64,000 nucleotides of DNA from Allomuricauda sp. CAU 1633 (lineage in GTDB: Bacteria; Bacteroidota; Bacteroidia; Flavobacteriales; Flavobacteriaceae), in contig NZ_JAFLNE010000004.1 in NCBI RefSeq assembly GCF_017313225.1, positions 372,001-436,000 of the forward strand, in the 5' to 3' direction. Every line of letters begins with the position of its first letter. The first letter of the stretch is position 1. The position numbers were made by a program, and so were the translations under genes. The notes beneath the pieces are model-generated. The model saw only the letters and a list, made by a program, of their open reading frames with translations. It was not told the origin of the DNA and did not search any database. Shown here in pieces: positions 51,691 to 59,913 of the stretch.

Positions 51691-53403
51691 ATGGGATTAT
51701 TAGATTGGATCATTCTAGGTAGCACACTGCTGTTCATTGTTGGATTTGGCGTTTGGAGAACCCGCGGAAGCAAAAACGTTGATGACTACGTCCTCAGTGG
51801 CAATGATGCCAAGTGGTGGACCATTGGGCTTTCCGTGATGGCCACACAGGCCAGTGCCATTACTTTTTTATCCACTCCAGGGCAAGCTTTTCATGATGGG
51901 ATGGGTTTTGTGCAGTTCTATTTTGGATTACCCCTCGCCATGATTGTCATCTGTCTGGTTTTTATACCTATTTACAAAAAACTTAAGGTATTTACTGCTT
52001 ATGAAATGCTGGAGGGCAGGTTCGACCTAAAAACCCGTACCCTAACTGCCATTTTATTTTTGATTCAACGAGGCCTTGCTGCAGGTATCACCATTTTTGC
52101 ACCCTCCATTATCTTATCAGCTGTTTTGGGATGGGACTTGCGCACGCTGAACATCATCATTGGAATTTTGGTAATTATCTATACGGTATCTGGAGGGACC
52201 AAAGCGGTTAGTGTGACCCAAAAACAGCAGATGTTCATTATAATGACGGGGATGTTCTTTGCCTTTTTCTTTATTCTGGGCTCTCTTCCTACTGGGGTTT
52301 CTTTTGGGGAGGCCCTAAAAATTGCAGGCGCCAACAACAAATTGGAAATTCTGGATTTTACTTTTGACACCAACAATCGGTACACCTTTTGGAGTGGAAT
52401 CACAGGTGGGTTCTTTTTGGCCTTGGCCTATTTTGGCACCGATCAGAGTCAGGTACAACGGTATCTTTCCGGAAAATCTGTCCGGGAAAGTCAATTGGGG
52501 CTTATTTTCAACGGTATCCTTAAAATCCCAATGCAATTTTTTATTCTATTGGTCGGGGCGATGGTGTTTGTGTTCTATCAATACAATGCCTCACCCTTGA
52601 ACTTTAATCCCGCCGCAACCCAAGCTGTTCTGGAATCTGAATATGTTGACGATTACAAAGCTTTGGAGCAAGACCATTTGGGATTGGAAATGGAAAAAAA
52701 GATTGCCCAAAATGCCTTTTCGGCTGCTCTTGAACTTAAAGAGTACAATGCCATTGAACAGGCAAAACAGGATATCATTAAAATAAATCAAAGGGAAAGC
52801 ACAAACAGGGAAGCTGCCCGGCAACTGATTGCCCAGGCCGACTCTGTTGTAGAGACGAATGACAAAGATTATGTCTTTATCCATTTTATCTTGAACAACC
52901 TGCCCGTGGGGCTTATTGGATTACTATTGGCGGTAATTCTATCAGCAGCCATGTCTTCTACGGCATCTGAATTGAACGCACTTGGCACCATTACCGCACT
53001 TGACCTTTACAAAAGAAACAACAAAAAAGAACAGGACGACGCACATTACCTATGGGCCACAAAAGGATTCACATTACTTTGGGGAATCATTGCCATCATT
53101 ATAGCATGTGTGGCCAATCTTTTTGATAACCTCATCCAATTGGTGAACATTATCGGTTCCATATTTTACGGCAATGTTCTGGGTATTTTTCTTTTGGCCT
53201 TCTTCTTTAAGTTTGTGAGAGGCAACGCAGTATTTGTTGCGGCCATCGTTACCCAAATAATCGTGATCATTGGATGGTATTTGGACTGGATGTCTTATTT
53301 ATGGCTCAATGCTTTTGGATGTGTTCTGGTTATTCTTTTGGCTATGATTACACAAGCTTTTGATAATTTTTTAGGGAACTCCCATCCTGAAATAGAGTCA
53401 TAA
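51691..53403 (+). CDS. Sodium:solute symporter family protein with large soluble insertion
   Basis: The 570-residue protein is a member of the SSS/SLC5 family (LeuT fold), with about 13 helices and the pattern GFGVWRTRGSKNVDDYVLSGNDAKWWTIGLSVMATQASA (key pieces DDYVLSG and SVMATQASAITFLS). The latter contains the family's Na2-site region. Unlike compact members it carries a hydrophilic, helical insertion of about 88 residues (about 303-391, rich in Glu, Lys, Gln and Ala) between two helices. It ends with a terminator. It is coupled to the PIG-L gene through a tiny membrane protein; the substrate may be a sugar or its derivative released by the enzyme. Confidence 0.92.
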   Translation: MGLLDWIILGSTLLFIVGFGVWRTRGSKNVDDYVLSGNDAKWWTIGLSVMATQASAITFLSTPGQAFHDGMGFVQFYFGLPLAMIVICLVFIPIYKKLKVFTAYEMLEGRFDLKTRTLTAILFLIQRGLAAGITIFAPSIILSAVLGWDLRTLNIIIGILVIIYTVSGGTKAVSVTQKQQMFIIMTGMFFAFFFILGSLPTGVSFGEALKIAGANNKLEILDFTFDTNNRYTFWSGITGGFFLALAYFGTDQSQVQRYLSGKSVRESQLGLIFNGILKIPMQFFILLVGAMVFVFYQYNASPLNFNPAATQAVLESEYVDDYKALEQDHLGLEMEKKIAQNAFSAALELKEYNAIEQAKQDIIKINQRESTNREAARQLIAQADSVVETNDKDYVFIHFILNNLPVGLIGLLLAVILSAAMSSTASELNALGTITALDLYKRNNKKEQDDAHYLWATKGFTLLWGIIAIIIACVANLFDNLIQLVNIIGSIFYGNVLGIFLLAFFFKFVRGNAVFVAAIVTQIIVIIGWYLDWMSYLWLNAFGCVLVILLAMITQAFDNFLGNSHPEIES

Positions 53404-53430
53404 AAAAACCCACTTATAAAGTGGGTTCTT
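53402..53430. terminator. Bidirectional terminator between symporter and DUF2911 genes
   Basis: AACCCACTT (53407-53415) and AAGTGGGTT (53419-53427) form a perfect 9-bp stem with a 3-base loop, A-run before and T-rich after. Confidence 0.85.
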
Positions 53431-53449
53431 ATCTAGGTTTAAATGCTTT

Positions 53450-54298
53450 TTATTGCATCTCCCATTCCTTTAAGGACTCTTTGTTCATTTTCACATAGTC
53501 CGCGTTTCCGGCAGCCTGGGCCTCTACCAAAGATTTTTTGGCAGCCTCAATAGCTCCTTTGGTATCTCCTGTTTTTGCGTAGATCAAGGATTGTACACGT
53601 GTCATCCAAAACGCTTTGTCATTCATGGAAACCGCTTTGTCTATCCATTGCTTGGCTTCTCCCATATTCATACCCTCTTGATAGTAATATTGGGCGGCAG
53701 CAAAATAGTCGTTGGCGGAAATGTCCGAACCAGACATTACCTTTTGAATACTAGCGGTAGCTTTAGCCACCGTAGGAACAACAAACTTAACACCTACATA
53801 TACTTTTTCCCACATCAATCCCAAGCTAGCTCCATCATTGTGCATGTCATCGATGGAAATGGTGAACGTTTCAATAGGCATAGGTATAGGATAAACTTCC
53901 ACTTTTACAGTAGCCGCAACTTTAGAAGCATCCCATTCCTGTGGTAATCCGCCATTTTCCGAATCTGTGTAGAAAATAACTTCCCAAACCGCTTCGGTAG
54001 GTCTGGTATAAATGGCATAGGTTCCAGCTTTTAAGTCCTTACCCTCCACTTTTACGTCATCGCTGAAAGTGATTTTGGTATTCATGTTGGCACCTGTTCG
54101 CCAAACGGCGTCATAAGGAACCAAATCCCCGAAAATAGTCCTACCCCGCATTGAAGGTCTTGAATATTCCACGGTAACTTCTGTTAACCCAACAGTCTGT
54201 TTCAATACTGAAAAAGGACTGGGGGCCGGTGTCTGAATCTGTGCTTCCAACGATATGGTAAGCAGAGCAACAAACATAAATAATACAAATTTTTTCAT
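53450..54298 (-). CDS. DUF2911 and TPR-like exported protein
   Basis: The 282-residue protein has a signal peptide (1-19, SLEAQ), a DUF2911 domain (about 28-165) with VEYSRPSMRGRTIFGDLVPYDAVWRTGAN and KAGTYAIYTRP, the conserved core of this beta-sandwich family, and a helical C-terminal half (about 175-280) resembling TPR repeats (DYFAAAQYYYQEGMNMGEAKQWIDKAV). Members are secreted Bacteroidota proteins of unknown function. It runs alone toward the symporter terminator. Confidence 0.88.
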   Translation of the reverse strand: MKKFVLFMFVALLTISLEAQIQTPAPSPFSVLKQTVGLTEVTVEYSRPSMRGRTIFGDLVPYDAVWRTGANMNTKITFSDDVKVEGKDLKAGTYAIYTRPTEAVWEVIFYTDSENGGLPQEWDASKVAATVKVEVYPIPMPIETFTISIDDMHNDGASLGLMWEKVYVGVKFVVPTVAKATASIQKVMSGSDISANDYFAAAQYYYQEGMNMGEAKQWIDKAVSMNDKAFWMTRVQSLIYAKTGDTKGAIEAAKKSLVEAQAAGNADYVKMNKESLKEWEMQ

Positions 54299-54429
54299 AG
54301 GAAATAGTGTTTAAATTGTTAGCTAAACAAAACTAACTAGAATGAAAATTACAAGCGTTAAGAAATTCATAAAAGAACACATCAGACAGCGCTAGTTCAT
54401 CTTGACCTGAAGTCAAGAATCAATAAATT

Positions 54430-54478
54430 TGTTTAACTTTTTATAAATATAGTTAAACATTTTGTATTTTTGTACAAA
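54430..54478 (+). promoter_or_regulatory. Nested inverted repeats and -7 element before the SRPBCC-photolyase genes
   Basis: TGTTTAACT (54430-54438) and AGTTAAACA (54451-54459) are perfect 9-bp arms with a 12-base spacer. Directly after them lie TATTTTTG (54465-54472, a -7 element) and the 10-bp palindrome TTTGTACAAA (54469-54478) overlapping it. The ATG is at 54487. The dyads sit at the usual -33 region and over the -7, so repressor or MerR-type activator control is likely. Confidence 0.55.
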
Positions 54479-54486
54479 TCGTATTG

Positions 54487-54984
54487 ATGAAATTATATCA
54501 GCTCTGTGCAAAACAATTCTTGCCCATTTCAAAGGAAGAGGGTTGGGAGTTTTTGTCAAATCCCAAAAATTTGAAAACCATCACTCCGCCCCACATGGGT
54601 TTCCATATAGTATCTGGCGGTGATGAGCCCATGTATTCTGGGCAGATTATTCAATACGTAGTTAAGCCATTTCCTTTTATGTCCACAAAATGGGTTACTG
54701 AAATCACCCATTTAATACAAGGTGAATATTTTGTAGATGAACAACGATTTGGTCCCTACGCACTTTGGCACCACAAACATTTTATAAGGGAAACATCCCA
54801 GGGCATTGAAATGAAGGACATCATTGATTATAAATTACCTTTTGGAATTTTAGGCCAATTATTTCACTCGCTTATCATAAAAAAACAACTGCAAAAAATT
54901 TTTGCGTACAGAGAACAAAAATTGACCCATCTCTTTGGCAAGGCAAACAATCTGCAAAGCAGCTTGGAATTCAGAAGCATTTAA
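54487..54984 (+). CDS. SRPBCC family protein
   Basis: The start is ATG 54487 (165 residues, MKLYQLCAKQFLPIS); a TTG directly before it is less likely. The protein has the START-like SRPBCC fold: PISKEEGWEFLSNPKNLKTITPPHMGF, TKWVTEITHL, and the C-terminal helix KQLQKIFAYREQKL. Polyketide-cyclase-like relatives adjacent to photolyase genes are common in flavobacteria and other bacteria and may be pigment or light-stress related, without a proven reaction. It precedes the photolyase gene by 5 bp, so the two are cotranscribed. Confidence 0.88.
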   Translation: MKLYQLCAKQFLPISKEEGWEFLSNPKNLKTITPPHMGFHIVSGGDEPMYSGQIIQYVVKPFPFMSTKWVTEITHLIQGEYFVDEQRFGPYALWHHKHFIRETSQGIEMKDIIDYKLPFGILGQLFHSLIIKKQLQKIFAYREQKLTHLFGKANNLQSSLEFRSI

Positions 54985-54989
54985 GGATA

Positions 54990-56306
54990 ATGAAAAAAGA
55001 TAGAATTTCAATTTTTTGGTTTCGGCGCGATTTACGGTTGGATGACAATATGGGGTTGTACAAATCCCTCCAAAGTGAACACCCTGTACTCCCCATTTTT
55101 ATATTTGACCCAGAAATTTTAGATAAGCTTCCCAAAGATGATTCGCGGGTATCTTTTATCCATCAACAGCTTCAGAAACTACATAATCAGCTCCAAAAAG
55201 AATTTCAAAGTGGGATTGCCCATTTTTTTGACCATCCGGTTTCCGTCTTCAAAAAACTGCAGCAAGAATATGAGATTCATACGGTCTTCACCAATCACGA
55301 TTACGAGCCGTATGCCATTAAACGGGATTCCCATGTCCACGATTTCTTAAAAGAGCACAACATCTCTTTTGAAACATTTAAGGACCAGGTTGTTTTTGAA
55401 AAAGATGAAATCGTCAAGTCAGATGGTGACCCTTACGTGGTATACACGCCTTACATGAAACAATGGAAGGCAAAATTTAATCCATCTACAGATCTTGTGG
55501 AGTATGAAATCCAATCGAAACTAGGGAAAGGACTTTATAAAAATACAACCTTACCCAATCTTGGTCTCAGTGATATTGGTTTTGAACCTTCTAAAATAGC
55601 AGTGCCTGACTACCATGTTTCTCCAAACTTTATAGAAAATTACGAAGGCACCCGAAATTACCCCGCTAAAGAGCAGGGCACCTCAAGACTAGGTCCTCAT
55701 TTGCGTTTTGGAACGGTTTCCATCCGAGAAATGATCAAAAAAGCCATCGCAGAAAAGAATGAGACTTTTTGGAATGAGCTTATTTGGCGTGAATTTTTTA
55801 TGCAGATTCTTTGGCACTTTCCCGATACTGTTCACAAAGCCTTCAAACCCAAATACGACCGTATTGAATGGCGGAACAATGAACGAGAATTTGAGCTTTG
55901 GAAATCAGGACAAACTGGCTACGCCCTTGTGGATGCAGGGATGCGGCAACTAAACCGTACCGGGTATATGCACAACCGCGTTCGAATGCTTGTAGCCAGT
56001 TTTCTTTGCAAACATCTGCTGATTGATTGGCGTTGGGGCGAAGCTTACTTTGCCGAGAAGTTATTGGACTATGAAATGGCCAGCAACGTGGGCAATTGGC
56101 AATGGGCCGCTGGTAGTGGCGTAGATGCCGCTCCGTATTTTAGAATCTTCAATCCCATGACCCAAGTGGATAAATTTGATGCTGAAAAGAAATACATCAA
56201 CCAATGGGTGCCTGAATTACAAGAACTTAGCTATCCCCAAAAAATGGTTGATCACAAAATGGCCCGTGAACGGTGCTTAAAAGTCTACAAACAGGCTGTT
56301 GGTTAA
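54990..56306 (+). CDS. phr: Deoxyribodipyrimidine photolyase, class I
   Basis: This flavoenzyme repairs cyclobutane pyrimidine dimers with light and FADH-. The 438-residue protein has the N-terminal antenna domain (FWFRRDLRLDDN, VLPIFIFDPEIL), the linker with YPAKEQGTSRLGPHLRFGTVSIR and the FAD-binding helical domain with WNELIWREFFMQILW, TGYALVDAGMRQL, YMHNRVRMLVASFLCKHLLIDWRWG and NVGNWQWAAGSGVDAAPYFRIFNP. The Trp residues of the electron-transfer chain and the NWQW motif are present, favouring a DNA-repair enzyme over a sensory cryptochrome. It follows an SRPBCC gene behind a likely regulated promoter. Confidence 0.94.
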   Translation: MKKDRISIFWFRRDLRLDDNMGLYKSLQSEHPVLPIFIFDPEILDKLPKDDSRVSFIHQQLQKLHNQLQKEFQSGIAHFFDHPVSVFKKLQQEYEIHTVFTNHDYEPYAIKRDSHVHDFLKEHNISFETFKDQVVFEKDEIVKSDGDPYVVYTPYMKQWKAKFNPSTDLVEYEIQSKLGKGLYKNTTLPNLGLSDIGFEPSKIAVPDYHVSPNFIENYEGTRNYPAKEQGTSRLGPHLRFGTVSIREMIKKAIAEKNETFWNELIWREFFMQILWHFPDTVHKAFKPKYDRIEWRNNEREFELWKSGQTGYALVDAGMRQLNRTGYMHNRVRMLVASFLCKHLLIDWRWGEAYFAEKLLDYEMASNVGNWQWAAGSGVDAAPYFRIFNPMTQVDKFDAEKKYINQWVPELQELSYPQKMVDHKMARERCLKVYKQAVG

Positions 56307-56346
56307 TGCATTTTCAGTATTTTTAGTACCCGTTTGACCTTTGTGG

Positions 56347-56360
56347 GTTTTGGCCAAAAC
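56347..56360. promoter_or_regulatory. Perfect 14-bp palindrome before the amidohydrolase gene
   Basis: GTTTTGGCCAAAAC is a perfect palindrome in the 87-bp gap between the photolyase and amidohydrolase genes. It may be an operator; no -7 element of the usual form is close, only GACCTTTG at about 56337. Confidence 0.4.
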
Positions 56361-56405
56361 TCAGAAGGTTGAATTACTGAATAACTAACTCAAATGTTTT
56401 TTAAA

Positions 56406-57839
56406 ATGAAAAAAATCACAATTGTATTGCTATTGGGTCTCATTTCATTGAACCTCTCGGCTCAAAAATTGACCAAGGATAAAAAAGCGATCATCGCATC
56501 CGTTGAAAATCATAAAGAGAACCTTATCATGCTCAGCGACTCGATTTGGGCATTGGCTGAAACTGCTTTTGATGAGTCAAAATCTGCAGAACTTTTGGCT
56601 GATTATGCTGAAAAAAATGGAATGACCGTTACGCGTGGTGTTGCTGATATTCCTACGGCCTTCACTGCTACCTATGGTTCTGGTAAACCCGTTATCAGTG
56701 TATTGGGTGAATTTGATGCACTTCCAGGGCTTTCCCAAAAAGCGGTGCCTACCAAAGACCCAAGAATTGAGGGAGCTCCTGGCCATGGCTGTGGTCATAA
56801 CATGTTTGGGGCTGCAAGTTTGGGAGCTGCAATCGCCATAAAAGAGCAAATTGAAGCTGGAACTATTAAAGGAACTGTCAAATTTTTGGGAACTCCCGCT
56901 GAAGAAAAATACTTTGCCAAGGTTTGGATGGTAGAAGCTGGTCTTTGGGACGATGTTGATGTAAATGTAAGCTGGCACCCTGGCGCCAATATCGAAGCAG
57001 ATGTACAAAGCGGACTTTCTTTGGTGGATTTTATAGTGGAATTCTACGGACAAGCAGCCCACGCCTCCGGTGACCCATGGAATGGCCGAAGTGCTTCAGA
57101 TGCCTTGGAACTATATACTACAGGAATCAACTACTACCGTGAGCATATAAAACCAACTTCACGGATTCACTATCATATTCAAGATGGCGGACAAGTAGTG
57201 AATGTTGTGCCAGACTATGCAAGATTATGGGTACGCGTTCGTGACCCCAAGCGGAAAGTGATGCTACCAACCTACGAAAGGGTTAAAGCAATGGCCGAAG
57301 GGGCTGCCATCATGGCCAATGTAGATTATAAAATATCGTTGGTATCAGGAATTTATGAAGTATTGGTAAATCGTGCCGGTGGTAAAATTATGCAGGAAAA
57401 CTTGGAGCTATTGGGCCCAATTACCTATACCGATGAAGAAATTGCTTTTGGAAAAGGAATTCAAAAAGCCACTGGAAAACCCGAGGTGGGCATGGACAGT
57501 GAAATCAAGCCCCTAAAAGAAACCGAAGAGCTTCCTGGAGGGGGTTCCACGGATGTGGGTGATGTAAGTTGGAATGTACCCAACATCAACCTAAGCGTTA
57601 CCGTGGCACCAAAGGATACCCCTTGGCATTCCTGGGCCGTTGTAGCCTGCGGAAGTATGAGTATTGGTCACAAAGGGTTGGTATATGCCTCTAAAGCCAT
57701 GGCCATGACCATGCTGGACCTTTTTGAAGACCCCAAGCTGGTTGAAGAGGTGAAAGAAGAATTCAAAACCCGAAAAGGGGATGAAAAATATGAACCCATG
57801 ATTGATGGCCCACCTCCAATCAATGGAATTGGAGGGTAA
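56406..57839 (+). CDS. Exported M20-type amidohydrolase
   Basis: The start is taken at ATG 56406 (477 residues), giving a clean signal peptide MKKITIVLLLGLISLNLSAQ; ATG 56394 adds four residues. The protein is a zinc-dependent M20/AbgB-like amidohydrolase: SVLGEFDALPGLS, GHGCGHNMFGAASLGAAIAIK with two metal ligands, GTPAEEKYFAK with the catalytic Glu pair, DVNVSWHPGANIEADV, a dimerisation domain (about 215-330) with GQAAHASGDPWNGRSA, and the final APKDTPWHSWA. AbgB cleaves p-aminobenzoyl-glutamate; related enzymes hydrolyse acyl amino acids. Here it would act in the periplasm. It is followed by the VOC-fusion and pirin genes in the same direction. Confidence 0.92.
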   Translation: MKKITIVLLLGLISLNLSAQKLTKDKKAIIASVENHKENLIMLSDSIWALAETAFDESKSAELLADYAEKNGMTVTRGVADIPTAFTATYGSGKPVISVLGEFDALPGLSQKAVPTKDPRIEGAPGHGCGHNMFGAASLGAAIAIKEQIEAGTIKGTVKFLGTPAEEKYFAKVWMVEAGLWDDVDVNVSWHPGANIEADVQSGLSLVDFIVEFYGQAAHASGDPWNGRSASDALELYTTGINYYREHIKPTSRIHYHIQDGGQVVNVVPDYARLWVRVRDPKRKVMLPTYERVKAMAEGAAIMANVDYKISLVSGIYEVLVNRAGGKIMQENLELLGPITYTDEEIAFGKGIQKATGKPEVGMDSEIKPLKETEELPGGGSTDVGDVSWNVPNINLSVTVAPKDTPWHSWAVVACGSMSIGHKGLVYASKAMAMTMLDLFEDPKLVEEVKEEFKTRKGDEKYEPMIDGPPPINGIGG

Positions 57840-57849
57840 TAAAATTAAT

Positions 57850-58734
57850 ATGAAAAAAATATTGTCAATAAGCCTGCTCCTTGCAGGCTTTTTCAACCTA
57901 GAGGCGCAGCAATCGGAACTTGCTGTTTTTGAACCGCTATTGGGCAAAACATGGAAGGCCGAAGGTTCTTGGGGAGATGGTTCCAAGTTCAAGCAAGAGA
58001 CCGTGTTCACGTATAGCTTGGATAGCACCCTTGTTTTGGCCGAATCCAAAGGATACACCAATCAGGAACAAACTACTTTCGGACCAAGAAACCATGGAAT
58101 TCGCAAATTTGATTCTGAAAGCAATTCGTTGAAATTTTGGGAGTTTGACGTTTTTGGTGGCGTTACCCAGGGGACTATTGCCACAAAAGGAAGAGACATC
58201 ATCTATACGTATGATTACGGAGGTTCCATGGTCACTGACTACTGGAAATATGTGGATGCCAACACCTATGATTTTACTGTGGGGAGTTACGAAGATGGTG
58301 CTTGGAAGCAAACCTATTTGCAAACCCAGTTCAAGGCCAATACATTCGATTTTGGATTTCAGTATGACCATTATTCCATTGTGGTGACCAAACTTATGGA
58401 GACCGGTGATTTTTATCGAGATATTCTTGGTTTGACTGAAATTCCCCATCCCGATAAAGCTCCAGGATTCCGATGGTTCCAGATAAAGGGTAACACCCAA
58501 ATACATCTTATCAAAAAAGAAGTGGCCGACTTCAGCAAAAATAAAAGCATGCACCTTTGCTTGGCCACACAAGATCTGGAAAAATTCATAGAACATTTAA
58601 TGGCCAATGATATCGATTTTTATGATTGGCCCGGAAACAAAAGCTCCATCACGGACCGTTCCGATGGTGTAAAACAAATCTATATTCAAGATCCTGAAGG
58701 CTATTGGATTGAAATAAACACTGCAATTCATTAA
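57850..58734 (+). CDS. Exported fusion of a lipocalin/START-like domain with a VOC (glyoxalase-type) domain
   Basis: The start is ATG 57850 (294 residues, signal peptide MKKILSISLLLAGFFNLEAQ); an earlier Met would overlap the previous gene. Residues about 22-165 are a beta-rich domain of the DUF1579-like/lipocalin-like sort (FEPLLGKTWKAEGSWGDGSKFKQE). Residues about 173-294 form one VOC module, YDHYSIVVTKLMETGDFYRDILGLTEI ... MHLCLATQDLEKFIEHLM ... VKQIYIQDPEGYWIEIN, with the metal ligands of the family (His in YDHYS, Glu in WIEIN). Exported VOC proteins of this type are unusual; function unknown. It begins 10 bp after the amidohydrolase stop. Confidence 0.82.
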   Translation: MKKILSISLLLAGFFNLEAQQSELAVFEPLLGKTWKAEGSWGDGSKFKQETVFTYSLDSTLVLAESKGYTNQEQTTFGPRNHGIRKFDSESNSLKFWEFDVFGGVTQGTIATKGRDIIYTYDYGGSMVTDYWKYVDANTYDFTVGSYEDGAWKQTYLQTQFKANTFDFGFQYDHYSIVVTKLMETGDFYRDILGLTEIPHPDKAPGFRWFQIKGNTQIHLIKKEVADFSKNKSMHLCLATQDLEKFIEHLMANDIDFYDWPGNKSSITDRSDGVKQIYIQDPEGYWIEINTAIH

Positions 58735-58736
58735 TT

Positions 58737-59741
58737 ATGAGCAACCCCATTCTACAGACTTTTCCACTGGGTTTTCCTTGGCAGACCCAAGACCCATTTT
58801 TATTTTGTGTGTACCATTTAGATCATTATCCCAATGGAAATGGAAACATGGGTCCAGACCCATCCTTACTTGAGGATCGAAGTTTGGGAAATGACTTCAA
58901 TCCCGGAGCTAAATGGCGGATGTACCACGGGCAGACCATTCCTGGGTTTCCGTATCATCCCCATCGGGGATTTGAGACCATCACCATTGTGAATAAAGGG
59001 TATTGCGATCATTCTGATTCCTTGGGGGCAGCAGGAAGATTTGGTGAAGGAGATGTGCAATGGATGACCGCTGGTAGAGGTGTACAACATTCCGAAATGT
59101 TTCCCCTACTCCATGACGATGTGGAAAACCCTCTGGAATTGTTCCAAATTTGGCTCAACTTGCCCAAAGCCCATAAATTTGTGGAACCCCATTTTAAAAT
59201 GCTCTGGCATGAGGATATTCCTGTTGTTGAAGAAGACAATGCACAAATTAAAGTCATTGCAGGAAATTATAAAGGCCAACAAGCCAGCGCTCCCGCTCCC
59301 GATTCCTGGGCAGCCAATCTCGATAATGAAGTAGCCATCTGGAACATCCATGTAGAGGCCAATTCTGAATACATGCTCCCAAAGGCTGACTCCAAGGTAA
59401 ATCGTACCCTTTATTTTTATGAAGGTTCTGAAGTTTTCTTTGAAGACGGAAAAATCATTCCCAATTTTGGGGTTGACTTGGATTCTTCACAAGAAGTTGC
59501 CCTAAAGGTGGGGGATAAAAAAGCCCATTTTCTACTGCTCCAAGGCGGACCTATTGAAGAACCGGTGGCCAAATACGGTCCTTTTGTAATGAACACCGAA
59601 CAAGAAATCCAACAAGCCATGGAAGAATACCGCTTAACCCAGTTTGGTGGTTGGCCTTGGCCCTACCCAGATAATGTACACGACAAGGAAAAAGGCCGTT
59701 TTGCGCTTTATCCAGACGGGAAATTGGTCGAAAAAGGGTGA
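58737..59741 (+). CDS. Pirin family protein
   Basis: The 334-residue protein is a bicupin of the pirin family. The first cupin holds the iron ligands in YHPHRGFETITIV (HxHxxxE) and GVQHSEM; the second is degenerate, as usual. Several pirins act as quercetin dioxygenases or redox-sensing regulators, but the bacterial roles differ widely. It starts two bases after the VOC-fusion stop, so the amidohydrolase, VOC-fusion and pirin genes probably form one operon. It has no signal peptide and is cytoplasmic. Confidence 0.93.
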   Translation: MSNPILQTFPLGFPWQTQDPFLFCVYHLDHYPNGNGNMGPDPSLLEDRSLGNDFNPGAKWRMYHGQTIPGFPYHPHRGFETITIVNKGYCDHSDSLGAAGRFGEGDVQWMTAGRGVQHSEMFPLLHDDVENPLELFQIWLNLPKAHKFVEPHFKMLWHEDIPVVEEDNAQIKVIAGNYKGQQASAPAPDSWAANLDNEVAIWNIHVEANSEYMLPKADSKVNRTLYFYEGSEVFFEDGKIIPNFGVDLDSSQEVALKVGDKKAHFLLLQGGPIEEPVAKYGPFVMNTEQEIQQAMEEYRLTQFGGWPWPYPDNVHDKEKGRFALYPDGKLVEKG

Positions 59742-59913
59742 TTGAAAGCTTGCGAAACCGCATCAACCTCCAATCTCCAATAAGCATTGATTGAATTTGT
59801 CAGAAGTTAATACATCAGGCTAAAGAGAAACCTTCAGTTTTGGTTTACTATGCCAATATCTATAAACCTCAAGCAGCAATTTAATTTGGTTTATCTTACC
59901 TTATAGGCAAAAT

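Noticed and set aside
57937..58596. Open frame of 219 codons on the minus strand
   Set aside because: It is opposite the VOC-fusion gene, lacks domain motifs and starts and ends inside that gene.
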